The notes below the pieces were generated by a model. That model ran no database searches, had not been told where the DNA came from, and saw only the letters and a list, made by a program, of their open reading frames with translations. A program made the position numbers and the translations under genes. From Streptomyces sp. WM6386 (GTDB lineage Bacteria; Actinomycetota; Actinomycetes; Streptomycetales; Streptomycetaceae), in NCBI RefSeq assembly GCF_000972385.1, contig NZ_JXTE01000042.1:1-64000 (forward strand): a stretch of DNA of 64,000 nucleotides, in the 5' to 3' direction. This document shows, in pieces, positions 8,273-16,993 of the stretch. Positions within the stretch are counted from its first letter, which is position 1; each line of letters opens with the position of its first letter.

Positions 8273-8369
8273 GGAATATCGATCCCCTTGTGGCGCTGGC
8301 GAATTGGCCGTGTGGGGCGATGTTAATGAAAGGGGCGGGTCACGGGAAAGTCACGGGGGCGAAGGGCCG

Positions 8370-8375
8370 TACTCT
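8370..8375 (+). promoter_or_regulatory. Candidate -10 box, leaderless
   Basis: TACTCT ends 7 bases before ATG 8383. No ribosome binding site precedes that start codon, consistent with a leaderless transcript. Confidence 0.4.
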
Positions 8376-8382
8376 CCGGGAC

Positions 8383-8736
8383 ATGAGCACTTCAGAGACA
8401 TCACGTTTTGTCCGCCTTCGCGTGGAACTCGTCGTCGAGGTCGGCGACGAGGAGGCCGTGACGAGGGCCGCGTTGGAGCGGATCGCCGGCGATTCCGAGC
8501 TGCCGGCCGACGAGCAGGCCCACGCCGAGAGCGCTGTGACGGAAGACACCGCGGAGGCCCTCGCGTATCTCGTCGATCCGTTCGACCTGGTCAGCGAGGT
8601 ACCCGGGGTCGAACTCGTCCAGGCCTCCTGGTCGAGCGAGCAGATCGACTACGACCCGGATTCGCCGGAGTGGGACCTCGACGACGATGATGTGACCGAG
8701 GACGACGAAGAAGAAGCGGCAGCGGTGGCCGGCTGA
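8383..8736 (+). CDS. Conserved acidic hypothetical protein
   Basis: A 117-residue soluble protein, not recognised. It begins SRFVRLRVELVVEVGDEEAV, which reads as a beta strand/helix unit, has a helical middle, and ends in a very acidic tail (DLDDDDVTEDDEEEAAAV). Pattern suggests a small alpha/beta fold with a flexible acidic C-terminus. The frame is open further upstream to 8266, but the -10 at 8370 argues for 8383. Divergent from the LAxTG gene, sharing an intergenic region of 110 bases. Confidence 0.7.
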   Translation: MSTSETSRFVRLRVELVVEVGDEEAVTRAALERIAGDSELPADEQAHAESAVTEDTAEALAYLVDPFDLVSEVPGVELVQASWSSEQIDYDPDSPEWDLDDDDVTEDDEEEAAAVAG

Positions 8737-8958
8737 GCAGTCTTGGGAAAATCGTGACCCCGGACGGCAACCGCCGCCCGGGGTTTACTCGTCTCAGGGG
8801 GCGCACGGACCGAGATCGCACCACCCGTCACGGCGGACGTGGTGTGCCCCACACCTTCGAAGAATGTGGAACGGGACGAACCGGTCGTAGCGTTGAAGAG
8901 ATTCATTAACGGGGACTCTCGGGGTTTTGGGGATTCGGCAACGATGGAGAAGCGTGTG

Positions 8959-10206
8959 ATGACGGTCAGTAAGCGGCGCAGGGGGCTGACGGTCGCGTCC
9001 GCACTGCTCGGTGGTGTGCTCGTACTGTCGGCCTGTTCCAGCGGCGACAACGATGCCTCTGGCAGCAGCAACGACACCTCGCAGGCCAAGGCCGACGAGG
9101 CGGCCGCCAAGAAGACGTCCGAGGCCGACATCAAGATCACGCCCAAGGACGGCTCGGACAACGCCTCCATCAACAACTCGGCCGCCGTCACCGTGAGCAA
9201 GGGCACGCTCACGGACGTCTCCATGACGACCGCCGACGGCGCCGAGGTCGCGGGCGCGCTGTCCGCCGACAAGACCAGCTGGAAGCCGAGCGCCCAGCTG
9301 GAGCGCTCCACCACCTACAAGCTGGCCGCCGAGGCCAAGGACTCCGACGGCCGCGTGGCCCACGAGAACGCGTCGTTCACCACGGTCTCCCCGACCAACA
9401 GCTTCATAGGCAACTTCACGCCGGAGGACGGTTCCACCGTCGGCGTGGGCATGCCGGTGTCGATCAACTTCGACAAGGCGATCACCAACAAGTCGGCTGT
9501 ACAGAAGGGCATCACCGTCTCCTCGTCCAGCGGCCAGGAGGTCGTCGGACACTGGTTCAACGCCAACCGCATCGACTTCCGCCCCGACGACTACTGGACC
9601 GAGAACTCCACCGTCACGCTGAAGCTCGCGCTCGACGGCGTCGAGGGCGCGGACGGTGTCTACGGCGTCCAGCAGAAGGCGGTCACCTTCAAGATCGGCC
9701 GCAACCAGGTCACGTACGTCGACGCGAAGACCAAGCAGATGAAGGTCACGCAGGACGGCAAGACGGTCAAGACGATCCCGATCTCGGCCGGCTCCCCGGA
9801 GAACAAGACGTACGAGGGCATCATGGTGATGTCCGAGAAGTTCAAGGAGACGCGCATGAACGGCGCGACCGTGGGCTTCACCGACGACGACGGCAAGGGC
9901 GAGTACGACATCAAGGACGTGCCGCACGCCATCCGCCTCACCAACTCCGGCACCTTCGTGCACGGCAACTACTGGGGCGCGAAGTCCATCTTCGGCAGCG
10001 TGAACACCAGCCACGGCTGCGTCGGCCTCTCGGACACCAAGGGCGCCAACGACAAGGGCACCGCGGGCTACTGGTTCTACAACAACTCGATCGTCGGCGA
10101 CGTCGTGATCGTCCAGAACACCGGCGACAAGACGGTCTCCCCGGACAACGGCCTCAACGGCTGGAACCTGAGCTGGGCCGACTGGAAGGCCGGCTCCGCC
10201 GCCTGA
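8959..10206 (+). CDS. L,D-transpeptidase lipoprotein
   Basis: Cell-wall enzyme expected to form 3-3 (meso- or LL-Dap to Dap) crosslinks in peptidoglycan. The 415-residue precursor has a lipobox (VLSAC), a Ser/Lys/Ala-rich linker, two Ig-like domains (about 55-250, including the segment SFIGNFTPEDGSTVGVGMPV) and a YkuD catalytic domain with His335 (FVHGNYW) and the SHGC motif, His352 and Cys354. The layout matches mycobacterial LdtMt2-type enzymes. Start ATG 8959 has GGAGAAG about 9 bases upstream; ATG 8944 in frame lacks a ribosome site. A strong hairpin follows. Confidence 0.92.
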   Translation: MTVSKRRRGLTVASALLGGVLVLSACSSGDNDASGSSNDTSQAKADEAAAKKTSEADIKITPKDGSDNASINNSAAVTVSKGTLTDVSMTTADGAEVAGALSADKTSWKPSAQLERSTTYKLAAEAKDSDGRVAHENASFTTVSPTNSFIGNFTPEDGSTVGVGMPVSINFDKAITNKSAVQKGITVSSSSGQEVVGHWFNANRIDFRPDDYWTENSTVTLKLALDGVEGADGVYGVQQKAVTFKIGRNQVTYVDAKTKQMKVTQDGKTVKTIPISAGSPENKTYEGIMVMSEKFKETRMNGATVGFTDDDGKGEYDIKDVPHAIRLTNSGTFVHGNYWGAKSIFGSVNTSHGCVGLSDTKGANDKGTAGYWFYNNSIVGDVVIVQNTGDKTVSPDNGLNGWNLSWADWKAGSAA

Positions 10207-10228
10207 TCCAGGGTCAGCTCACAGCTTT

Positions 10229-10256
10229 CCGATGCCGCCCCCAGGGGCGGCATCGG
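10229..10256 (+). terminator. Hairpin terminator after the L,D-transpeptidase
   Basis: Arms CCGATGCCGCCCC (10229-10241) and its complement (10244-10256) form a near-perfect GC stem followed by TGTTTCC. Confidence 0.8.
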
Positions 10257-10329
10257 TGTTTCCGGGCCGCACCACAGCCTTCTCATGCATCTCTTATATA
10301 GGCCTTATCCAGTCATCACGCGCCGTACC

Positions 10330-10335
10330 TAGCTT
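10330..10335 (+). promoter_or_regulatory. Candidate -10 box of the ABC permease gene
   Basis: TAGCTT ends 7 bases before ATG 10343, giving a probable leaderless transcript. An in-frame extension upstream exists but would start before this box. Confidence 0.4.
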
Positions 10336-10342
10336 GCGGCGC

Positions 10343-11809
10343 ATGTTCTTCACCTACCTGAGGCGCGAACTGCGCCGCCGCAGAAAGGCGGCCCTCGTCG
10401 TCGCCTCCGGGCTCGCGCTCGGTATCGCGCTGGTCATCGTGGTCAACTCCGTGTCCTCCGGCATGGGCAAGGCCCAGGACAAGGTCCTCGAGTCGCTCTA
10501 CGGTCTCGGCACGGACATGACGGTCACCAAGGCCGCCCCGGCACAGTCGGGCGACAACGCCCAGCAGCGCCCCCGCTTCGAGTTCGACGCGCAGGACAGC
10601 GACTCCGACGCGGACCAGAGCAGCGACATCGTCATGCCCCAGGGCTTCCAGACGCTGGCCGCCACCACCGTCACCAAGGTCGGCTCGCAGAACGGGGTCT
10701 CGGACGCGGTCGGCGGTCTGAGCCTCCAGGTCATCAAGGTCGACGGCCAGTTCACCCGCGGCCAGTTCCAGCAGAACGACAACGGCGGCCGCCAGCAGGG
10801 CGGCCCGAGTGGGAACGGCGGCGGCACCGGCCAGCCACAGGGCGAAGTACGGGGCGGCGGCGCCAACTTCGACGTCAACAACTACTCCGTCTACGGCACC
10901 GACGTCACCCAGTCCGGCGCCGGCCCGCTGACCTCCTCCAAGATCACCAGCGGCCGTACCTTCAAGTCGACGGAGACCGACGCAAAGGTCGCCGTCGTCG
11001 ACTCGGCGTACGCCAAGGAGAAGGAGCTCAAGGTCGGCTCCACGGTCACCATCAAGAAGGTCAAGTTCAAGGTGATCGGCGTCGCGACCGCGGACAGCGG
11101 TGACGCGGCGGCCAACCTGTACATCCCGCTCAAGCAGGCGCAGACGATCAGCGACCAGAAGAACAAGGTCACCACGATCTACGTCAAGGCGACGGACTCC
11201 CAGCAGATCGACGCCGTCAAGTCGACCATCCAGAAGAACATCTCGGGTACGACCGTGACGACCTCCGCCGACCTCGCGGACACCGTCTCCGGCTCCCTCT
11301 CCACCGCCTCCGACCTCGCCACCAGCGTCGGCAAGTGGCTCTCCATCGCGGTCCTCATCGCCGCGTTCCTCGTCGCCGGTCTGCTGACCTCCTCGGCGGT
11401 CTCCCGCCGGGTCCGCGAGTTCGGCACGCTCAAGGCCCTGGGCTGGCGCTCGGGCCGGGTGACCCGGCAGGTCGTCGGCGAGGCGATGGTCAACGGGCTG
11501 CTCGGCGGTGCGCTGGGCATCGCGCTGGGCCTGGCGGGCGCGTACGTCGTGACGGCCATCAGCCCGACGCTGCAGGCGCAGTTGGGCGGCGGTACGGGCG
11601 GCGGTCCTGGTGGCGGTGGCTTCGGCGGCGGCCCCGGTAGGCAGACGGCTGCCAAGACGCTCGATGTGGCCCTCACGGCCCCGGTGAGCATGACGACAGT
11701 GGCGATCGCGGTGGGCCTCGCGGTGGCGGGCGGCCTGATCGCGGGCGCGTTCGGCGGCTGGCGAGCGTCCAGGCTGCGCCCGGCGGACGCGCTGAGGCGA
11801 GTCGAGTAG
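10343..11809 (+). CDS. ABC transporter permease, MacB/FtsX type
   Basis: A 488-residue membrane protein with one N-terminal helix (about 14-34), a long extracellular MacB-type domain (about 40-330, with a Gly/Gln/Asn-rich insert near 140-175), and three C-terminal FtsX helices (about 330-355, 380-405, 455-480) separated by a Gly-rich loop. The cytoplasmic coupling motif RRVREFGTLKALGWR is present. Such proteins work by mechanotransmission, driving efflux or activating cell-envelope enzymes rather than moving solute through a channel. Paired with the ATPase at 11961; the two are separated by a REP-like repeat. Confidence 0.88.
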   Translation: MFFTYLRRELRRRRKAALVVASGLALGIALVIVVNSVSSGMGKAQDKVLESLYGLGTDMTVTKAAPAQSGDNAQQRPRFEFDAQDSDSDADQSSDIVMPQGFQTLAATTVTKVGSQNGVSDAVGGLSLQVIKVDGQFTRGQFQQNDNGGRQQGGPSGNGGGTGQPQGEVRGGGANFDVNNYSVYGTDVTQSGAGPLTSSKITSGRTFKSTETDAKVAVVDSAYAKEKELKVGSTVTIKKVKFKVIGVATADSGDAAANLYIPLKQAQTISDQKNKVTTIYVKATDSQQIDAVKSTIQKNISGTTVTTSADLADTVSGSLSTASDLATSVGKWLSIAVLIAAFLVAGLLTSSAVSRRVREFGTLKALGWRSGRVTRQVVGEAMVNGLLGGALGIALGLAGAYVVTAISPTLQAQLGGGTGGGPGGGGFGGGPGRQTAAKTLDVALTAPVSMTTVAIAVGLAVAGGLIAGAFGGWRASRLRPADALRRVE

Positions 11810-11846
11810 CGCGGGGTCCTTTGCGGCCGACGGGACTTGACCCACC

Positions 11847-11900
11847 GAGGGGCGCGGGGCTGCATCGATGTGCGGCTCCGCCGCGTGAGCGCGACCAGCC
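11847..11900. repeat. REP-like dispersed element, copy B
   Basis: Matches 4091-4144 at about 48 of 54 positions, including the hairpin GCGGC-TCC-GCCGC. It sits between the permease and ATPase genes of one exporter, where it could change mRNA stability or the ratio of the two products. Confidence 0.75.
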
Positions 11901-11960
11901 ACGACGCACCTGCAGCCGACAACCGACACGCACCACCCCGAACCCACCCAGGAGCCACCC

Positions 11961-12644
11961 ATGTACGAACTCAGAAGCGTCACCAAGCGCTACACCCGAG
12001 GCAAGGAAACGGTCGACGCCCTCGCCGGCGTCGACCTCACCATCGCCGACGGGGACCGCCTCGTCATCCAAGGTCCCACCGGTGGCGGCAAGTCCACCCT
12101 CCTCCAGATGCTCGGCGGCCTGGACAAGCCCACCGAAGGAGAAGTCGTCCTGGACGGCACCGACCTGGCGAGACTCTCCGAGGCCAAACTCACCAGGGTC
12201 CGCAGCGAGAACATCGGCTTCGTCTTCCAGTCCTTCAACCTCATCCCCACGCTCACCGCACAGGAGAACGTGGAAACCGCCCTCGTCCCCCTCGGCACCA
12301 AGGTGAAGGAGCGCCGCGAACGGGCCGCCGAGGCGCTGAAGTCCGTAGGCCTCGGGGAACGCCTCGGACACCTGCCCGGCGAGATGTCCGGAGGACAGCA
12401 GCAGCGCGTCGCGATCGCCCGCGCCCTCGTCAAGAACCCCAAGGTGCTGCTCGCCGACGAGCCCACCGGCAACCTCGACGAGTCGATGCGCGACGAGATC
12501 ATGGACGTACTCGAACGCATGTGGAAGGAGCTCGGGCTCACTTTCATCATGGTCACGCACGACTCGGCGATCGCGAGGAAGGCCCCGCGGATCGCGACCA
12601 TTCGCAAGGGGAGGATCACGGTCAAGGAGAACGCGGGCGCGTGA
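11961..12644 (+). CDS. ABC transporter ATP-binding protein, LolD/MacB type
   Basis: ATPase partner of the permease at 10343. The 227-residue protein has Walker A GPTGGGKST (38-46), Q-loop FVFQSFNL, signature SGGQQQRVAIARAL, Walker B VLLADEPTGNLD and the switch histidine in VTHDS. This is the subfamily that powers MacB-, LolCDE- and FtsX-type systems. It starts with ATG preceded by CAGGAGCCACCC. Confidence 0.92.
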   Translation: MYELRSVTKRYTRGKETVDALAGVDLTIADGDRLVIQGPTGGGKSTLLQMLGGLDKPTEGEVVLDGTDLARLSEAKLTRVRSENIGFVFQSFNLIPTLTAQENVETALVPLGTKVKERRERAAEALKSVGLGERLGHLPGEMSGGQQQRVAIARALVKNPKVLLADEPTGNLDESMRDEIMDVLERMWKELGLTFIMVTHDSAIARKAPRIATIRKGRITVKENAGA

Positions 12645-12689
12645 ATATGAGCAACACGTAACAGTGCCCCCCTGTGGGGTTCCTGTCTA

Positions 12690-12735
12690 TTGAGGTGTCT
12701 GATCACCCCCCGGCATACTGCGTAATCCGGGGGGT
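12690..12735 (+). promoter_or_regulatory. Candidate protease promoter with inverted repeat
   Basis: TTGAGG (12690-12695) and CATACT (12714-12719) are 18 bases apart. A perfect 9-bp inverted repeat, ACCCCCCGG (12705-12713) and CCGGGGGGT (12727-12735), flanks the -10 box with a 13-base loop. It could be an operator for the downstream protease or the terminator of the upstream ABC gene; both roles may be combined. Confidence 0.45.
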
Positions 12736-12810
12736 GCAAGCGCATGCGTACGGACCACCCCCGGCCGGGTGAACGGGGAAATTCGCCCGGACCTTCTGCA
12801 AGGGGGAAAC

Positions 12811-15800
12811 TTGCGCAGACAAGTGAAAAGAGTTTGTGCTGCCACCGTGGCCACGGGAGCAGCGGTAGCCCTCGCGGCGGGCATGACCAGCCCCGCGGCG
12901 GCGCAGCCGGAGCAGCGGGCGGCAGCCTCACCGGCAGCCTCCTCCTCACTCAAGGCACACCATCGCATCACCCTGATCACGGGTGACCGGGTCGCCGTCG
13001 ACGCCAAGGGCAACGTCGTCAGCGTCGAGCGGGCCAAGGGGCGGGAGCGCATACCGTTCCAGGTCCGCAAGGCCGACGGGCACACCCTGGTCATACCCGC
13101 CGACGCGGCCCAGCTGGTCGCCACCGGCAAGCTGGACCAGCGGCTGTTCGACATCACCGAGCTCAACAAGTCCGCGACCCGCAAGTCGCAGGCCAAGGGC
13201 CTGAAGGTGATCGTCGGCTACAAGGGCGCCGCGACCGCCGCGAAGGACGACGTCCGGGACGCGGGCACGCTCCGTGTGGCCCTGAAGTCGCTGAACGCCG
13301 ACGCGGTGCAGACCACGACCGCCGACGCGCCCGAGCTGTGGGACGCGGTCACCAACGGCGACAAGACGGCCTCCGGCATCGCGCACGTCTGGCTCGACGG
13401 TGTCCGCAAGGCCAGCCTCGACAAGTCCGTGCCGCAGATCGGCGCCCCCAAGGCGTGGGCCGCCGGCTACAACGGCAAGGGCGTCAAGATCGCCGTCCTG
13501 GACACCGGCGTCGATGCCACTCACCCGGACCTCAAGGATCAGGTGATCGACGCCAAGAACTTCTCCACGGCCGCCGACGCCACCGACCACTTCGGCCACG
13601 GCACGCACGTCGCGTCCATCGCGGCGGGCACCGGCGCCAAGTCGGGCGGCAAGTACAAGGGCGTGGCGCCCGGCGCCAAGCTCCTCAACGGCAAGGTCCT
13701 CGACGACAACGGCTCGGGCGACGACTCCGGAATCCTCGCCGGCATGGAGTGGGCCGTCGCGCAGGGCGCCGACGTCGTCAACCTCAGCCTCGGCGGCATG
13801 GACACCCCGGAGATCGACCCGCTGGAGGCGGCGGTCAACAAGTTCTCCGCCGAGAAGGGCACGCTCTTCGCGATCGCGGCGGGCAACTCCGGTCCGGAGT
13901 CGGTCGGTTCGCCGGGCAGCGCGGACGCCGCGCTCACCGTCGGCGCCGTCGACGACAAGGACAAGCTGGCGGAGTTCTCCTCCACCGGCCCGCGGGTCGG
14001 CGACGGGGCCATCAAGCCGGACGTGACCGCGCCGGGCGTGGACATCACGGCCGCCTCGGCCAAGGGCAGCGTCATCGAGCAGGAAGTCGGCGAGAAGCCG
14101 GCCGGCTACCTGACCATCTCCGGTACGTCGATGGCGACCCCGCATGTCGCGGGCGCCGCGGCGATCCTGAAGCAGCAGCACCCGGAGTGGACCTACACCG
14201 AACTGAAGGGCGCGCTGACCGCCTCCACCAAGGGCGGCAAGTACACCCCGTTCGAGCAGGGTTCGGGCCGGATCCAGGTCGACAAGGCCATCAAGCAGAC
14301 CGTGATCGCCGACCCGGTGTCGGTGAGCTTCGGTACGCAGCTGTGGCCGCACACCGATGACAAGCCGGTCACCAAGAAGCTGACCTACCGCAACCTCGGT
14401 GACAAGGACGTCACGCTGACGCTGTCGTCGAAGGCCACCAACCCCAAGGGCGCGGCGGCTCCGGCGGGCTTCTTCAAGCTCGCCAAGACGAAGGTGACGG
14501 TCCCGGCGGGAGGCACGGCCTCCGTCGACTTCACCGCCAACACCAAGCTGGGCGGCACGGTCGACGGCGCGTACTCCGCGTACGTGACCGCGACGGGCGG
14601 CGGCCAGACGGTCCGTACGGCCGCGGCCGTACAGCGTGAGCTGGAGTCGTACGACCTCACCGTCAAGCACATCGGCAAGGACGGTCAGCCGGCCAAGGAC
14701 TACAACACCGTCCTGCTCGGCTACACCGGTCTGGCCGCGAACCGTGGCTACCAGGTGACGATCGACGAGTCCGGCACCACCAAGATGCGTCTGCCGAAGG
14801 GCACGTATCTGCTGGACGCGTGGATCGCCAAGGACTGGGTGAACCTGGAGGGCGGCCTGGACTGGGTGGTCCAGCCGAAGCTGAGCGTCACCAAGAACAG
14901 CTCGGTGACGATCGACGCCCGTACCACCAAGTCGGCCGACATCACGGTGCCGGACGCCGGGGCCAAGCAGCTCTTCGGCATGGTCAGCTACATGTACGAG
15001 CCGGCGGGCATCGGCATCGGTGTGGGACTGCCGTCCTTCGCCGACCTGCGGATGGCGCACCTCGGGGGGCAGGTCGCGACCGGTCTGAGCCAGACCTGGA
15101 GCGGTCAGTGGACCAAGGGTGACAAGGCCGAGTACGACGTGGCCACCACCGCCAAGGTCACGAAGATCCAGGGCGACAAGGTCCGCCACTTCAAGGCGTC
15201 CGAGCTCGCCACGGTGAAGAACAACCTCGGCGCGGCCGCGGCAGGCAAGACCGGTGGGCTCACCGCCTGGGGCTTCTTCCCCACGGACGTCGTCATCGGT
15301 TCCCCCGTGGAGCAGCCGCTGCCGGGCAGCCGCACGGTGTACTTCTCGACGTCCGACAAGATCCAGTGGACGCTGGACTTCGAGCAGTACAACGGCAAGG
15401 ACGCGGACGGCTTCCCGATCACGGAGGCCTACTACACGCTGGGCGACCCGCAGACCTTCAAGGCGGGTCAGAAGTACACGAAGACCTTCAACACCGCGGT
15501 CTTCGGTCCGCACCTGAACAAGAACTACGGCGTGTTCCGTGAGGGCAACAACCTCTACGGCTACCTGCCGCTGTTCGCGGACGGCGCCACCCACGCGGGC
15601 TCGTCCGTCTTCTCCTCGGTGAAGACGGAGCTGTACCGCAACGGCACCAAGGTCGGTTCCAACACGGACCCGTTCTTCGGCGAGGAGGCCTTCAAGGTTC
15701 CCGCGGCCGACGCCGCGTACAAGCTGACGACGTCCGTGAAGCGGAGCGTCAAGGTGGCGGCGGCTTCGACGCGGATCGACGCGAGCTTCACGTTCCGCTC

Positions 15801-16131
15801 GAAGAAGTCCTCCGCGGACCTGGTCTCGCTGCCGGTCTCCACGGCTCGCTTCAACGCCAAGACGGGGCTCGACAGCCGCGTCAAGGCCGGCGAGACGGTG
15901 AAGATCCCGGTCGTCGTCGAGGGTGCGGCCAAGGGTTCCAACCTGAAGTCGCTGTCGGTGTACGTGTCCTACGACTACGGCAAGACCTGGAAGAAGGTCA
16001 CGGTCACGGGCGGCAAGATCACCGTGAAGAACCCGGAGAAGGGGAAGGGCATCTCCTTCCACGCCAAGATCGCCGACAAGAAGGGCAACAAGTCGACGAT
16101 CTCGATCTACAACGCGTACTACGGAAAGTAG
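12811..16131 (+). CDS. Secreted S8 subtilisin-like serine protease
   Basis: Extracellular endopeptidase, 1106 residues. Signal peptide at 1-31 (RRQVKRVCAATVATGAAVAL, ending SPAAA), propeptide to about 205, and a catalytic domain with Asp231 (VLDTGVD), His263 (FGHGTHVA), Asn in AAGNSG, and Ser440 (SGTSMATPHVAG). About 640 residues follow, probably beta-sandwich domains, with no membrane anchor or sorting signal. The TTG at 12811 is preferred because AGGGGGAAAC lies directly before it and the signal peptide then begins RRQ; a GTG at 12769 would add a non-hydrophobic leader. Substrate unknown; such proteases often serve nutrition or aerial growth. Followed by a strong terminator. Confidence 0.92.
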   Translation: MRRQVKRVCAATVATGAAVALAAGMTSPAAAQPEQRAAASPAASSSLKAHHRITLITGDRVAVDAKGNVVSVERAKGRERIPFQVRKADGHTLVIPADAAQLVATGKLDQRLFDITELNKSATRKSQAKGLKVIVGYKGAATAAKDDVRDAGTLRVALKSLNADAVQTTTADAPELWDAVTNGDKTASGIAHVWLDGVRKASLDKSVPQIGAPKAWAAGYNGKGVKIAVLDTGVDATHPDLKDQVIDAKNFSTAADATDHFGHGTHVASIAAGTGAKSGGKYKGVAPGAKLLNGKVLDDNGSGDDSGILAGMEWAVAQGADVVNLSLGGMDTPEIDPLEAAVNKFSAEKGTLFAIAAGNSGPESVGSPGSADAALTVGAVDDKDKLAEFSSTGPRVGDGAIKPDVTAPGVDITAASAKGSVIEQEVGEKPAGYLTISGTSMATPHVAGAAAILKQQHPEWTYTELKGALTASTKGGKYTPFEQGSGRIQVDKAIKQTVIADPVSVSFGTQLWPHTDDKPVTKKLTYRNLGDKDVTLTLSSKATNPKGAAAPAGFFKLAKTKVTVPAGGTASVDFTANTKLGGTVDGAYSAYVTATGGGQTVRTAAAVQRELESYDLTVKHIGKDGQPAKDYNTVLLGYTGLAANRGYQVTIDESGTTKMRLPKGTYLLDAWIAKDWVNLEGGLDWVVQPKLSVTKNSSVTIDARTTKSADITVPDAGAKQLFGMVSYMYEPAGIGIGVGLPSFADLRMAHLGGQVATGLSQTWSGQWTKGDKAEYDVATTAKVTKIQGDKVRHFKASELATVKNNLGAAAAGKTGGLTAWGFFPTDVVIGSPVEQPLPGSRTVYFSTSDKIQWTLDFEQYNGKDADGFPITEAYYTLGDPQTFKAGQKYTKTFNTAVFGPHLNKNYGVFREGNNLYGYLPLFADGATHAGSSVFSSVKTELYRNGTKVGSNTDPFFGEEAFKVPAADAAYKLTTSVKRSVKVAAASTRIDASFTFRSKKSSADLVSLPVSTARFNAKTGLDSRVKAGETVKIPVVVEGAAKGSNLKSLSVYVSYDYGKTWKKVTVTGGKITVKNPEKGKGISFHAKIADKKGNKSTISIYNAYYGK

Positions 16132-16155
16132 TCCGCCGCGGTAGGCCATGAGCGA

Positions 16156-16190
16156 AAGCCCCACCGGAGGAGCAGCCTCCGGTGGGGCTT
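16156..16190 (+). terminator. Hairpin terminator after the protease
   Basis: Perfect 15-bp stem (16156-16170 with 16176-16190), 5-base loop AGCAG, followed by CCGTGTTTGTG. Confidence 0.85.
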
Positions 16191-16208
16191 CCGTGTTTGT
16201 GTGGCCTC

Positions 16209-16979
16209 ATGACCGCCCACACCGTGGAATACGTCCGGTACCACATCCCGGAAGCCCGCTCGGCGGAGTTCCTGGCCGCCTACACCCGCGCCGCCGCCCA
16301 GCTGGCGGCGGCGCCGCAGTGCGTGGACTACGAACTGGCGCGCTGCGAGGAGGACTTCGCGCACTTCGTCCTGCGCATCACGTGGACCTCGACGGAGGAC
16401 CACATCGAGGGCTTCCGCAAGTCGGAACTCTTCCCCGACTTCCTCGCCGAGATCCGTCCGTACATCGCCGACATCGAGGAGATGCGGCACTACAAACCGA
16501 CGACGGTACGCGGCGCGGGCTCGGCCGTGCCCACGCTGTACGAGTGGGCGGGTGGCGCGGAGGCCTTCGCCCGGCTGACGTCGGTCTTCTACGGCAAGGT
16601 CCTCAAGGACGACCTGCTGGCCCCGGTGTTCGACGGCCTGGCCCCCGAGCACGCCGAGCACGTGTCCCTCTGGCTGGTGGAGGTCTTCGGCGGCCCGCCC
16701 GGGTACTCCGAGACCCAGGGCGGCCACGGCCACATGGTCGCCAAGCACCTGGGCCGGGGGATCACCGAGCCCCAGCGCCGCCGCTGGGTCAGCCTCATCC
16801 AGGACGCCGCCGACGAGGCCGGCCTGCCCACCGACGCCGAGTTCCGCTCGGCTTTCCTCGCCTACATCGAGTGGGGCACCCGGCTCGCGGTGTACTTCTC
16901 CGGCCCGGACGCCAAGCCCCCGGCGGAGCAGCCGGTGCCGAAGTGGGGGTGGGGGGTGATGCCGCCGTACCAGGGGTGA
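16209..16979 (+). CDS. Antibiotic-biosynthesis-monooxygenase / truncated haemoglobin fusion
   Basis: A two-domain protein of 256 residues. The N-terminal part (about 1-100; TAHTVEYVRYHIPEARSAEF) is an ABM-type ferredoxin-like domain, related to YgiN-type quinol monooxygenases. The C-terminal part (about 108-235) is a group II truncated haemoglobin with LYEWAGG, FYGKVLKD, LAPVFDG and the proximal-histidine region GGHGHMVAKHLGRGI. A chimera of this kind has been described in S. avermitilis. The haem could supply or detoxify oxygen or NO for the monooxygenase-like domain; the substrate is unknown. ATG 16209 is chosen because the ABM fold starts there. Confidence 0.88.
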   Translation: MTAHTVEYVRYHIPEARSAEFLAAYTRAAAQLAAAPQCVDYELARCEEDFAHFVLRITWTSTEDHIEGFRKSELFPDFLAEIRPYIADIEEMRHYKPTTVRGAGSAVPTLYEWAGGAEAFARLTSVFYGKVLKDDLLAPVFDGLAPEHAEHVSLWLVEVFGGPPGYSETQGGHGHMVAKHLGRGITEPQRRRWVSLIQDAADEAGLPTDAEFRSAFLAYIEWGTRLAVYFSGPDAKPPAEQPVPKWGWGVMPPYQG

Positions 16980-16993
16980 CGTAGGGCCCGCGC

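Noticed and set aside
12946..16164. A long open frame (1072 codons) antisense to the subtilisin gene
   Set aside because: It mirrors the codon bias of the real gene, has Arg/Gly/Val-rich composition, no domain, and no plausible ribosome site. Such shadows are expected at this GC content.
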